Origin: Clostridium amylolyticum
Lineage (GTDB): Bacteria > Bacillota > Clostridia > Clostridiales > Clostridiaceae
Assembly: GCF_900142075.1 (NCBI RefSeq)
Contig: NZ_FQZO01000001.1
Span: 372,001-436,000, forward strand
Length of the DNA stretch: 64,000 nt
Reading direction: 5' to 3'
The stretch's first letter is position 1. Each line of letters starts with the position of its first letter. This document shows positions 1 to 8,458 of this stretch, piece by piece. The translations under genes and the position numbers were made by a program. Below the pieces are notes generated by a model, which saw nothing but the letters and a program-made list of their open reading frames with translations, searched no databases and was not told the DNA's origin.

Positions 1-46
1 ATTAAGGTTAAGGCGCAATAATTTTATATTGCTGGGAGGGTTATTT

Positions 47-775
47 ATGGTGGATAAAAATTCCACGGTTCCAATCTATATTCAGATAGAAGATTTTATA
101 AAAAAGAATATTCAAGAGGGCGTATATCTATCCGGTCAGCCTTTGCCAACAGAAAGAGAACTTACTGAACTTTTGGGAGTTAGCCGAATGACAGTAAGGC
201 AAGCTATTTCTAACTTAGTCCATGAAGGAGTATTATATAGGATAAGATCAAAAGGTGCTTATGTTTCAAAGCAAATTATTGAGAAAAAGATGGAAATAGA
301 GAGCTTTAGTGAAGACATGAAGAAAAGAGGGCTTGCCCCTAGTAGTAAACTCTTAAGCTTTGAAGAAATATTACCTGATGAGGATATCAGAGCAAAACTT
401 AAGCTTTCTAAAAATGACAAGATATACTTTTTGAATAGGTTAAGGCTTGCCAATGATGAACCCATGGCTATTGAATATTGTTATATTCCAAAGAAGTATT
501 TTCCTGATATTAAGAAATATAATTTAGTGGAATGTTCCTTGTATAAAATAATGAAAGAGGAGTATTCTGTGAAGTTTAATTATATGCGACAAAAAATAAA
601 AGCAGTGGATATAAGCAAAAGAGATGCAGAAATACTTTTAGATAAGCCCAAGGGCTTTGGCCTAGTTTCCCTTAAAATAGTATTTGATGAACATGAGAAC
701 CCAGTTGAATATACAGAAACTATATTTAATCCTGAAAGATATTATTTTGATATGATAATCTTCGATAATAATTAA
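47..775 (+). CDS. GntR/HutC-family transcriptional regulator of the sialic acid operon
   Basis: This is a 242-residue DNA-binding regulator. Residues about 5-70 form the GntR winged helix-turn-helix (motif PTERELTELLGVSRMTVRQA), and about 90-230 form a UTRA effector-binding domain, as in the NagR/YvoA branch that binds phosphorylated amino sugars. An upstream TTG would add six residues, but GGGAGGG lies six bases before this ATG, so I start here. It is immediately followed by a terminator and then by the phased operator array and promoter of the nanE operon, so local repression relieved by ManNAc-6-P or GlcNAc-6-P is the likely role. The family is clear; the ligand is inferred from context. 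Confidence 0.9.
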   Translation: MVDKNSTVPIYIQIEDFIKKNIQEGVYLSGQPLPTERELTELLGVSRMTVRQAISNLVHEGVLYRIRSKGAYVSKQIIEKKMEIESFSEDMKKRGLAPSSKLLSFEEILPDEDIRAKLKLSKNDKIYFLNRLRLANDEPMAIEYCYIPKKYFPDIKKYNLVECSLYKIMKEEYSVKFNYMRQKIKAVDISKRDAEILLDKPKGFGLVSLKIVFDEHENPVEYTETIFNPERYYFDMIIFDNN

Positions 776-777
776 TT

Positions 778-816
778 AAAAGTGCAATGTTGCCCTATGC
801 GATGTTGCACTTTTTT
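778..816 (+). terminator. Rho-independent terminator after the GntR gene
   Basis: AAAAGTGCAA (778-787) pairs with TTGCACTTTT (805-814), followed by a T run. It separates the regulator from the nan operon, which has its own promoter. Confidence 0.85.
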
Positions 817-827
817 ATATTATATTT

Positions 828-917
828 TTGTATACATTTTGGAAATATATATACAAGGTAAAAAATATATATACAAAACAAAAAAATATATATACAATGT
901 AAAAATTGTATAGACAA
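828..917 (+). repeat. Phased operator-like repeats upstream of nanE
   Basis: A TATACAA-type core recurs with its ACA step at about 834, 853, 873, 894 and 914, that is every 19-21 bases or roughly two DNA turns. Three copies share AAATATATATACAA exactly (843-856, 863-876, 884-897). The first is the palindrome TGTATACA and the last is TTGTATAGACAA, which resembles NagR/DasR-type GntR operators and overlaps the -35 element. The pattern suggests cooperative binding of the adjacent GntR protein on one face of the helix. The binding itself is inference. Confidence 0.65.
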
Positions 918-939
918 AACAAAATGGACATGCTATAAT
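911..939 (+). promoter_or_regulatory. Promoter of the nan operon
   Basis: A -35 element TAGACA (911-916) is separated by 17 bases from an extended -10 element TGCTATAAT (931-939). It sits about 75 bases before nanE, and its -35 lies inside the last operator-like repeat, the geometry expected for repression. Confidence 0.75.
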
Positions 940-1016
940 AAATCCATAGTAAATTATGTATCCATACAAAGTAAAGGATTACAAATTGGTTATTCATACA
1001 ATGGGAGGACGGTATA

Positions 1017-1715
1017 ATGAAAAGTACTCGGGATACGCTGGATAAAATAAAGGGAGGACTGATAGTATCTTGTCAGGCTCTAGAAGATGAACCATTACAT
1101 AGCTCTACCATAATGATGAGAATGTCAAAGGCGGCGTTGATGGGGGGAGCTGTAGGAATTCGCGCCAATACTGTAAAGGATTGCACGGAAATTAAAAAAA
1201 ATGTGGATTTGCCTCTCATAGCAATTTATAAAAAGGTATATGGAGATAGTAATGTTTATATTACCCCTACCATAGAAGAGGTAAGGGAGTTGCTTTCAGT
1301 TAATGCAGAAATTATCGCTGTAGATGCCACAAAAAGAGCTAGACCTGATGGAAAATCTCTTGAAGAATTTTATAATGATATAAGAAAAGTATATAGTGGT
1401 TTGCTTATGGCGGATATATCTACTTACGAAGAAGCAGTGGAAGCTGAAAGGATAGGTTTTAATATAGTTTCTACTACTTTAAGCGGTTATACAGAATACA
1501 CTCTTAATAGACCTAAACCTGATATTGAGTTAATCAAGCTCCTTAAGAGTGATATAAAAATACCTATAATAGCAGAAGGGAATGTGGAAACTCCTGAACT
1601 AGCGGTGGAATGTTTGAAAGCAGGAGCTTGGGCGGTGGTGGTAGGAGGAGCTATCACAAGACCACAACTAATAACTAAAAAGTTTGTTGATCTAATGAAA
1701 GTATCTTCAATGTAA
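1017..1715 (+). CDS. nanE: N-acetylmannosamine-6-phosphate 2-epimerase (first copy)
   Basis: This cytoplasmic TIM-barrel enzyme (232 residues, normal family length) converts ManNAc-6-P to GlcNAc-6-P in sialic acid catabolism. The N-terminal block LIVSCQALEDEPLHSS is diagnostic. By analogy with the characterised clostridial enzyme, Arg49, Lys72 (catalytic base), Glu187 (AEGNV) and Arg215 (AITRPQ) are in place. GGGAGG lies ten bases before the ATG. It is the first gene of the operon with the ABC transporter and the lyase. No ManNAc kinase (nanK) is in the window, so the phosphorylating enzyme must be encoded elsewhere. A second nanE at 54995 is clearly paralogous. Confidence 0.95.
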   Translation: MKSTRDTLDKIKGGLIVSCQALEDEPLHSSTIMMRMSKAALMGGAVGIRANTVKDCTEIKKNVDLPLIAIYKKVYGDSNVYITPTIEEVRELLSVNAEIIAVDATKRARPDGKSLEEFYNDIRKVYSGLLMADISTYEEAVEAERIGFNIVSTTLSGYTEYTLNRPKPDIELIKLLKSDIKIPIIAEGNVETPELAVECLKAGAWAVVVGGAITRPQLITKKFVDLMKVSSM

Positions 1716-1771
1716 AGTATTCTATTAACTCATTAACTATAGAATAAATAATAAATATTAGGAGGACAAAA

Positions 1772-3100
1772 ATGAAAAAAGTAAAAATATTAACATTAAT
1801 TCTTGCTCTTTCTACTACTGTAAGCGTACTTGCTGGTTGCAGTAAGGCTAATAACGATACTGCAAAGGTAGATCCTAACAAACCTGTGGAAATAACTTGG
1901 TGGGATTATCCAAATTTCCAAACTGGTACTGCTGGAGATTATGAAAAAAAGATAATTGAAAAATTCAATAAAAAGTATCCAAATATAAAAGTAAAACTTG
2001 AAATGATAGATTTTGCTAGTGGACCACAAAAGCTTAGCACAGCTATTGCATCTAACTCAGCACCAGATTTAGTTTTCGACTTCCCAGGAAGAATTATTGA
2101 CTATGCAAGAAATGGTGTAATGGCACCACTAGATGATATGTTTACCGATGAATTTAAAAAGGATGTTCCAAAGGCTATAACCGATGCCTGTAAATTAGAT
2201 GATCATTATTATATGTATCCGATAAATACTGCTCCTAACATGATGGTATTTAATAAAACAATGCTAGATAAAGCTGGAGTTACCAACATGCTTCCGCTAA
2301 ATAAGACAGACAGACTTTGGACAAACGATGAGTATTTTGCTTTATTAAAAGCTATAAAAGAAAAAGTTCCTGGTATTGCTGCTCCATCAGCAATTTATGC
2401 TAAATCCAGTGCTGGTGACCAAGGAACTAGACCATACATAGCTAATATGGGCGGAGGAAAGATTATAGCTGATGATTTATCTAAATATGTTTTAAACAGT
2501 CCTGAAAACGTTAAAGCTTTAGAAACTATAGTTGACTCAATTAAAAGCGGATTAACTTTAAAGGGTGGGGAAGCACTTGCTTCTAACGATATGATAGATA
2601 TGTTCTTATCAGAGAAAATTTCTGTATCCTTACTTTATAACCAAGTTTTAAAAGCTTCAAGCCAAGCTAAGAAGAGTTCTGCATTTGAAGAAGTGTACGT
2701 ACCATACCCAACACCAAGTACATCACAAAAACCAATGTTAGAAGCATTTGTAGGTGGTATTGGTGTGTTTGATAACAAAGATAAAAATAAAGTTGAAGCA
2801 GCTAAAAAACTTGCAGACTTTATAGCTAATGATCAAGAAACCTTTAAAGAAAATATTAAATCTACTGGTGCTTTCTCAGTAAGAACCTCAGTAAAAGGAT
2901 TATATGATGATGCAGAAGCTAAATATGCTGAAAGCATGCTAAAATACTTAGGAACATACTATAATGCAGTTCCAGGCTTTGCTGAAATGAGAACTCACTA
3001 TTTCCCAACGCTTCAACAAGTATTACTAGGACAGACAACAGCTCAAAAAGGATTAGATGATTTTGTTAATAAAGCAAATGCTACATTAACTAAAAAATAG
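1772..3100 (+). CDS. Sugar ABC transporter substrate-binding lipoprotein (probable sialic acid)
   Basis: This 442-residue family 1 extracellular solute-binding protein carries a lipoprotein signal peptide with lipobox VLAGC, giving a lipid-anchored Cys23. The mature part begins with a typical beta strand ending in WWDYPNFQ. A TTAGGAGG site precedes the ATG. The two permeases and nanA follow, so the ligand is most likely N-acetylneuraminate or a derivative. That ligand is inferred from the operon; the fold alone would fit many sugars. No ATPase gene is in the operon, which is usual for CUT1 sugar transporters that share a common MsmK-type ATPase. Confidence 0.88.
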   Translation: MKKVKILTLILALSTTVSVLAGCSKANNDTAKVDPNKPVEITWWDYPNFQTGTAGDYEKKIIEKFNKKYPNIKVKLEMIDFASGPQKLSTAIASNSAPDLVFDFPGRIIDYARNGVMAPLDDMFTDEFKKDVPKAITDACKLDDHYYMYPINTAPNMMVFNKTMLDKAGVTNMLPLNKTDRLWTNDEYFALLKAIKEKVPGIAAPSAIYAKSSAGDQGTRPYIANMGGGKIIADDLSKYVLNSPENVKALETIVDSIKSGLTLKGGEALASNDMIDMFLSEKISVSLLYNQVLKASSQAKKSSAFEEVYVPYPTPSTSQKPMLEAFVGGIGVFDNKDKNKVEAAKKLADFIANDQETFKENIKSTGAFSVRTSVKGLYDDAEAKYAESMLKYLGTYYNAVPGFAEMRTHYFPTLQQVLLGQTTAQKGLDDFVNKANATLTKK

Positions 3101-3155
3101 TTTAATATATGGGGTGGTTATATCCACTCCATATGATTTTAATGGAGGAGTTATG

Positions 3156-4076
3156 ATGAAAAAAACACTTAAAGTGCATAATGGTACAGCTGCAAAAAAA
3201 ATAAGCAAATTAGACCTTAAAGAATGGATTTCAGCGTATCTATTTTTAGCACCTATGCTAGTTCTATTTTCAATTTTTGTCATTTATCCAATGATTAAAG
3301 GAATATACATCAGTTTCTTTGACTATACCCTTAGAAATTTTAAATTCATAGGATTAGATAATTATAAAGCATTGCTAACAGATGTAGTCTTTAAAAAGTC
3401 TTTGGTTAATACTTTAATCATAGTTTTGGCTAATGTGCCTGCAGTTATATTGATTTCATTATTTGTTTCAGTAAATATTTATAAAAAGTCTCCTGCATTA
3501 AGGTCATTTTTTAGAGGGGTATTCTATCTTCCTACAGTAGCTTCAGTAGTAAGTATAACTGTTGTTTGGGGATGGATATTCCACCCTAATTACGGTATTT
3601 TGAACTATCTTACAAGCCTTGCGGGAATGGAACCTTTAGGATGGTTAGGAGATCCTAGAACAGCCTTACAATGTATAATCGTAGTGCTGGTAACCTTGTC
3701 AGTAGGACAACCTATAATACTATACGTGGCAGCCTTAGGCAATGTACCTACCTCTTATATTGAAGCTGCGGAAGTGGATGGAGCTACAAAATGGCAGGTA
3801 TTTAGAAAAATAACTTGGCCATTATTAATGCCAACCACATTATACATCGTTATTATCACTACCATTAACTCTTTCCAATGTTTTGCTATCATACAGCTTT
3901 TAACTTCAGGAGGACCTGCTTTCGCTACAGAAACAATTATGTATTTGGTATATGAAAGAGCCTTTACATTAAATAAATATGGTTCAGCATCAGCTATGGG
4001 AGTTATTTTAGCCATAATCATAATGCTTATATCTGTAGTACAATATAAATTCTTTGGAGATGAAGTTAACTACTAA
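3156..4076 (+). CDS. Sugar ABC transporter permease, MalF type
   Basis: This is a roughly 306-residue inner-membrane permease with about six transmembrane segments. The cytoplasmic EAA loop (EAAEVDGATKWQVFRKITWP) docks the shared ATPase. Two tandem ATGs (3153, 3156) follow GGAGGAG; 3156 has the better spacing, so an upstream extension from 3114 is rejected. It pairs with the next gene as the membrane channel for the binding protein upstream. CUT1-family membership is clear, and sialic acid specificity is inferred from context. Confidence 0.9.
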   Translation: MKKTLKVHNGTAAKKISKLDLKEWISAYLFLAPMLVLFSIFVIYPMIKGIYISFFDYTLRNFKFIGLDNYKALLTDVVFKKSLVNTLIIVLANVPAVILISLFVSVNIYKKSPALRSFFRGVFYLPTVASVVSITVVWGWIFHPNYGILNYLTSLAGMEPLGWLGDPRTALQCIIVVLVTLSVGQPIILYVAALGNVPTSYIEAAEVDGATKWQVFRKITWPLLMPTTLYIVIITTINSFQCFAIIQLLTSGGPAFATETIMYLVYERAFTLNKYGSASAMGVILAIIIMLISVVQYKFFGDEVNY

Positions 4077-4095
4077 AATTGTGAGGTGATTGGTA

Positions 4096-4926
4096 ATGAA
4101 AAATAAGTTTAAATTTACTCCCGCTGGTATAATTTTTAATATAATAATATGGATTCTTACTATACTATTTTTATTCCCATTCTATTGGATTGTAACCGGT
4201 GCCTTTAAGCCACAAAATGTAACAGTGCAGATTCCACCAGAATGGTTTCCTAAAAATCCAACTTTTGAAAACTTTATAACTCTTGCAAAAAACCCATTAT
4301 TTCAATGGACATTCAATAGCTTTTTCATAGCTTTCTGCACTATGCTTGTAGTATGTTTAACTGCAACTATGGCTGGTTATGCTTTGGCCAAAAAGAAATT
4401 CCCAGGAAGAAACTTAATATTCTGGTCTTTGATTGTGGCTATGGCGTTGCCTAAACAAGTAGTTATGATACCTTTATTTACCATATTATCAAAATTAAAT
4501 TGGATAAACTCTTATCAAGCTCTTATACTTCCTGCAGCGGCTTGGCCATTTGGGGTATTTCTTATGAAACAATTTTCCCAAGGAGTACCTGGTGAGCTTT
4601 TAGAGGCTGCTAGAATAGATGGTTGTTCTGAGCTAAGAACCTTCGTGAGCATAGTTGTACCTTTAGTAAAACCAGGAGTGGGTGCTTTAGCAATATTTAC
4701 TTTCATTAGCTCTTGGAATGATTACTTCATGCAGCTTATAGTTATTAGAAGTTCAAATAAGCTTACTTTACCATTAGGTATCGCACTTATGCAGCAAGAA
4801 TTCACTACAAACTATGGAGCTATTATGGCTGGTGCAGCATTAGCTTCCCTACCAATGATAATCATTTTTATAGCTTTCCAAAAATACTTTACACAAGGTA
4901 TAACTATGGGAGCTGTTAAAGGTTAA
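4096..4926 (+). CDS. Sugar ABC transporter permease, MalG type
   Basis: This second channel subunit has about 276 residues, six predicted membrane helices and an EAA loop (EAARIDGCSELRTFVSIVVP). The start is the ATG at 4096 after GAGGTGA; a TTG six bases upstream is less likely. It lies 19 bases after the first permease and 27 bases before nanA, so the genes are clearly co-transcribed. Confidence 0.9.
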   Translation: MKNKFKFTPAGIIFNIIIWILTILFLFPFYWIVTGAFKPQNVTVQIPPEWFPKNPTFENFITLAKNPLFQWTFNSFFIAFCTMLVVCLTATMAGYALAKKKFPGRNLIFWSLIVAMALPKQVVMIPLFTILSKLNWINSYQALILPAAAWPFGVFLMKQFSQGVPGELLEAARIDGCSELRTFVSIVVPLVKPGVGALAIFTFISSWNDYFMQLIVIRSSNKLTLPLGIALMQQEFTTNYGAIMAGAALASLPMIIIFIAFQKYFTQGITMGAVKG

Positions 4927-4953
4927 TATTTTAATACGAGGATGGTGTAAATT

Positions 4954-5868
4954 ATGAAATTTAACAAAGATGATTTAAAAGGAATATTTATAGCTTTTTA
5001 TGCTTGTTTTGATAAAGATAATAACATAAGCGAAGAAGCTACAAAAAAATTAGCAAGATTTTATGCTGAAAAAGGCGTTAAAGGATTATATGTAGGAGGA
5101 AGTTCAGGTGAAGGATTTCTTCTTACTGTAGAAGAGAGAAAGAAGATGCTGGAAGCTGTAATGGCAGAAGTAGGCTCTGAGCTTAAAATTATTGTTCATG
5201 TAGGTGCTGCAGCAACAAAGGATAGTGTAGAACTTTCAAAACATGCAGAAAAGGTTGGAGCTCATGCTCTTTCAGCAGTTCCTAATGTATACTACAAGAT
5301 TCCAGAAAGAAGTATAGAGCTTCATTGGAAAAATATAATGGACAGCGCAGATCTTCCATTTATTATATACAATATTCCACAGACAACTGGATATGATCTT
5401 TCCACTAATTTGTTAAAAAAGATGCTTTCTTACCCAAAGGTTGTAGGAATTAAAAATAGCAGTATGGCTACTTATGATATTCAAAGGTTTAAAGCCCTGG
5501 GAGGAGAAGATTTATTAGTATTTAATGGACCGGATGAACAATTTATATCTGGAAGGATCATGGGAGCAGATGCAGGTATAGGTGGAACCTATGGTGTAAT
5601 GCCAGAACTATTTTTGAAGGCAGAAGAGCACTTCTCTAAGGGTGAAATTAAAAAAGCTCAGGAAGTTCAGTATGCTATTAATGAAATCATTGGAGAGCTT
5701 TTATCCTTCCCATCTCTTTATGGAGCTGCAAAGGAAGTTCTTAAATTAAGAGGTATAGATATTGGAACTACAAGACTTCCTTTAGAACCTGTAGATATTG
5801 AAGACCTACCTAAGGTGAAAGCTGTTTATGAAAAAATAATCAATGCAATAGATAAATTCTGTTCTTAA
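4954..5868 (+). CDS. nanA: N-acetylneuraminate lyase
   Basis: This class I aldolase of the DHDPS/NAL family (304 residues) cleaves sialic acid to ManNAc and pyruvate. The GGSSGE carboxylate-binding motif is at 48-53, Tyr139 lies in YNIPQTTG, and the Schiff-base Lys167 lies in VGIKNSS. The GSSGE form and the nan context favour sialate lyase over dihydrodipicolinate synthase. It ends the ABC-transporter operon and is followed by a hairpin. Confidence 0.92.
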   Translation: MKFNKDDLKGIFIAFYACFDKDNNISEEATKKLARFYAEKGVKGLYVGGSSGEGFLLTVEERKKMLEAVMAEVGSELKIIVHVGAAATKDSVELSKHAEKVGAHALSAVPNVYYKIPERSIELHWKNIMDSADLPFIIYNIPQTTGYDLSTNLLKKMLSYPKVVGIKNSSMATYDIQRFKALGGEDLLVFNGPDEQFISGRIMGADAGIGGTYGVMPELFLKAEEHFSKGEIKKAQEVQYAINEIIGELLSFPSLYGAAKEVLKLRGIDIGTTRLPLEPVDIEDLPKVKAVYEKIINAIDKFCS

Positions 5869-5891
5869 TAGTAGTTTTAGTAATAGAGCCT

Positions 5892-5926
5892 TGGGTATAG
5901 ATTATTAAATGATAAATCTATACCCA
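5892..5926 (+). terminator. Hairpin terminator of the nan operon
   Basis: TGGGTATAGATT pairs with AATCTATACCCA (arms 5892-5903 and 5915-5926). An AT-rich tail ends in a T run near 5935-5941. Confidence 0.7.
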
Positions 5927-5960
5927 TAAATAATATTTTTTGAAATGATTAGACAAGGTG

Positions 5961-5990
5961 AGAAGTAAGTAAGAGGTAAGAAGTAAGAAG
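5961..5990 (+). repeat. Purine-rich GTAAGA short repeats
   Basis: Short tandem units (AAGTAAG, GTAAGAG, AAGTAAGAAG) precede the esterase ribosome binding site. The same units recur at 19751-19780, where they form one arm of a larger inverted repeat. They look like remnants of a dispersed intergenic repeat. Confidence 0.5.
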
Positions 5991-6010
5991 GAGTAGGAGG
6001 GATTTTTAGG

Positions 6011-6970
6011 ATGCCGATTTTGGATATGTCTTTAGAGGAATTGAAGGTTTATAAGGGGATTAATCCTTGTCCGGAAGATTTTGATGGATATTGGACTAGA
6101 GCTTTGAAGGAGCTTGAAGGAGTAGATCCTTCTGTCGAATATATACCAAGCAATTTTAAAGTTAGCTATGCGGATTGTTTTGATATGTATTTTACTGGGG
6201 TAAAAGGGGCGCGTGTACATGCTAAGTGCCTTAAGCCAAAGAATACTTCTGGAAAGAACCCAGCCTTAATAATGTTTCATGGTTATAGAGGAAACTCTGG
6301 TGACTGGGTTGAGAAATTACCCTATGTAGCTATGGGATTTACCGTGGTGGCCATGGACTGTAGGGGACAAGGTGGTTCTTCAGAAGATGTGGGAGGTAAT
6401 AAAGGAACTACCTATGGTGGACACATAATTAGAGGATTGGAAGATAATCCTGATAATTTGATGTTTAGGCACATTTTCCTTGATGCTGTAGAGCTTGCTA
6501 GGATAGTAATGGACATGGAAGATGTGGATTCAGAAAGAGTAGGAGTAACAGGGTATTCACAAGGGGGAGCGTTAACTTTAGCTTGTGCCTCATTAGAGCC
6601 AAGGATAAAGAAAATTGCACCAGTATATCCTTTCCTAAGCGATTACAAGAGGGTTTGGCATATGGATTTGGCTAAAGATGCCTATGAAGAGTTAAATTAC
6701 TACTTTAGATTCTTCGACCCCCTTCATGAAAAGGAAGAAGAAGTGTTTACTAAATTAGGTTACATAGATGTAAAGAACTTGGCCAAATACATAAAAAGCG
6801 AAGTACTATTTACAGCAACCTTACTAGATAATATTTGTCCACCTTCAACGCAATTTGCAATCTATAATAATATAAACAGCAAAAAATCCTTAAGAATATA
6901 TCATGACTATGGACATGAAAACTTACCTATGACCAATGATGCTGTTTTTCAATTTATGAAAGAATTATAA
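6011..6970 (+). CDS. Acetyl esterase, CE7 family (acetylxylan esterase / cephalosporin-C deacetylase type)
   Basis: This cytoplasmic alpha/beta hydrolase has 319 residues, full family length. The nucleophile is Ser183 in GYSQGG, the family RGQGGSS motif is at 118-124, and the catalytic pair is probably Asp273 (LLDNICPPST) and His302 (GHE). There is no signal peptide, so it acts on imported acetylated sugars. Just downstream of the sialic acid operon, it could remove O-acetyl groups from sialic acids or other acetyl sugars. That substrate is a guess from context, because a hairpin separates it from nanA. GGAGGG precedes the ATG. Confidence 0.88.
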   Translation: MPILDMSLEELKVYKGINPCPEDFDGYWTRALKELEGVDPSVEYIPSNFKVSYADCFDMYFTGVKGARVHAKCLKPKNTSGKNPALIMFHGYRGNSGDWVEKLPYVAMGFTVVAMDCRGQGGSSEDVGGNKGTTYGGHIIRGLEDNPDNLMFRHIFLDAVELARIVMDMEDVDSERVGVTGYSQGGALTLACASLEPRIKKIAPVYPFLSDYKRVWHMDLAKDAYEELNYYFRFFDPLHEKEEEVFTKLGYIDVKNLAKYIKSEVLFTATLLDNICPPSTQFAIYNNINSKKSLRIYHDYGHENLPMTNDAVFQFMKEL

Positions 6971-6980
6971 TTTAATGATC

Positions 6981-7029
6981 AATAAACCATAGGAAATTTA
7001 ACTATCAGTTAAGTTTCCTATGGTTTATT
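6981..7029 (+). terminator. Long hairpin after the esterase
   Basis: AATAAACCATAGGAAA (6981-6996) is perfectly complementary to 7014-7029 around an inner TTAAC/GTTAA stem. The T tract is short, but the position is that of a terminator. Confidence 0.65.
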
Positions 7030-7114
7030 CAACAACAAATCCATTGGTATCCGTGATGAATGAAGCTATACTAGATGTATAGGATCCTATAATAATTAAG
7101 TGGAGTGATAGCTA

Positions 7115-8227
7115 ATGGAAAAATTATTAGTAGGCGATGTTATTTATAACTTAAGAAAAGAAAAAAGAATTACTCAGGAACAGCTGGCTAATTTTATTGG
7201 AGTGTCCACAGCAGCGGTATCAAAGTGGGAAAGCGGGATTTCCTATCCAGATATAACTTTATTACCTGTAATTGCAACTTTTTTTAATGTTACCATCGAT
7301 ACGCTGCTAAACTTTAAAATTGAACTTTCAGATGAAGAAGTAATTAATATATTTATGGAATGTGAAAAGCTATTTAGTAGCGGCCAGTTAGATGAAGCCG
7401 TAGAAAAAAGCAAGAAATATATATCAAAATACCCTTATAGCTATTATTTAAAGCTTAAAATAGGTTCTTTGTTTACAATATATTCTTGGAAAAGTCTAGA
7501 TAAAGAAAATGGTATAAAAAAGATGATAGGTTATTCCGTGGATTTATTTGAAGACGTGGCTAAAAACTGTAATAAAACAGAATTAGTGGAACATGCATTA
7601 TTTCAGCTGGGTGCATTCTACCCTTCCATAGATGAAGAGGATAAGGCAATAGAAGCACTTAATAAAATTCATAAAAGCCAGTTGGATCCTGATGTTCTAA
7701 TGGCAAACATATATATGAAGAAGAAGGAGTTTAAAAAAGCAAGGGAGATACTGCAAAGTCATTTATACAAAAGTATAAATGACGTTAGCATGCTATGTTC
7801 AGGTTTAACAAATTCTTATATGGAGGATGAAAATGCCTTATATATTATAGAAAGATATTACAATTTAGCTATTAATGTTAAAAAAGTACTTTCACCAGAT
7901 GGTGATGCTGTATTAGCTTTATCTTTTGGATATTTAAATTTTGCACAAATTTACCTAAAATTTAATGAAAAGAAAAAAGCAATGCATATGTTACAGGAAA
8001 TGATAGAAGATATAAGAAAAAATGATATAAATAAACTGGGAAAGTTTAGTTCTGTTTGGTGTTTTAATGAGATTCCCCAAGGAAAGCGCACTATAACCAT
8101 GAATTTATACGAAAATATCTTCAAGATTTTTGAAGCGCCAGATTTTGATTTAATCAGAGATAGTGAAGAGTTCATTAGCATAGTGAAGGAATTAAGAACA
8201 TTAGAGGGAAAATCTTTAAACAAATAA
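7115..8227 (+). CDS. XRE-family regulator with C-terminal TPR-like region
   Basis: This protein has 370 residues. An N-terminal Cro/C1 helix-turn-helix at about 10-65 contains LANFIGVSTAAVSKWESG. A helical, TPR-like region of about 300 residues follows (for example ALNKIHKSQLDPDVLMANIY). This layout is common in Clostridium regulators that respond to peptides or protein partners, but no target is evident. It has its own RBS (GGAGTG) and is isolated between two strong hairpins. I cannot name its regulon. Confidence 0.85.
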   Translation: MEKLLVGDVIYNLRKEKRITQEQLANFIGVSTAAVSKWESGISYPDITLLPVIATFFNVTIDTLLNFKIELSDEEVINIFMECEKLFSSGQLDEAVEKSKKYISKYPYSYYLKLKIGSLFTIYSWKSLDKENGIKKMIGYSVDLFEDVAKNCNKTELVEHALFQLGAFYPSIDEEDKAIEALNKIHKSQLDPDVLMANIYMKKKEFKKAREILQSHLYKSINDVSMLCSGLTNSYMEDENALYIIERYYNLAINVKKVLSPDGDAVLALSFGYLNFAQIYLKFNEKKKAMHMLQEMIEDIRKNDINKLGKFSSVWCFNEIPQGKRTITMNLYENIFKIFEAPDFDLIRDSEEFISIVKELRTLEGKSLNK

Positions 8228-8230
8228 TAA

Positions 8231-8292
8231 ATTAGTGGCAGCTATAGGAGTTATTACTTAAATAAGTAATAACTCCTATAGCTGCCACTAAT
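8231..8292. repeat. Perfect 30-bp inverted repeat after the XRE gene
   Basis: Arms 8231-8260 and 8263-8292 are fully complementary with a 2-base centre; each holds GGCAGCTATAGGAGTTATTA. The tail (TTTTACTTTAC) gives a weak terminator. A related hairpin with the same GCAGC-ATA-GAGTTAT core lies at 12485-12545, so this is a dispersed family and not a one-off terminator. Confidence 0.8.
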
Positions 8293-8327
8293 TTTACTTT
8301 ACAAAATTAAACAATAAGTATATAATT

Positions 8328-8374
8328 AAATTTTGAATATAATTATAACAAGTATATCATTATATTCAAAATTT
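8328..8374. repeat. 16-bp dyad in the helD upstream region
   Basis: AAATTTTGAATATAAT (8328-8343) is exactly complementary to 8359-8374 across a 15-base spacer. No T tract follows, so it reads better as a protein-binding dyad or cruciform than as a terminator. It lies 84 bases before the helicase gene. Confidence 0.6.
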
Positions 8375-8458
8375 ACAGGATAATCATAACATAAATATAG
8401 TGATGATGTCAAGGGGTTTTAAAAATGTATTTCTAAAAGTTTAAGGGAGAGTGATAAA

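Noticed and set aside
815..997. Minus-strand ORF rich in Tyr/Phe/Ile in the nan promoter region
   Set aside because: It is the translation of AT-rich operator repeats, has no RBS or family, and overlaps a well-supported promoter.
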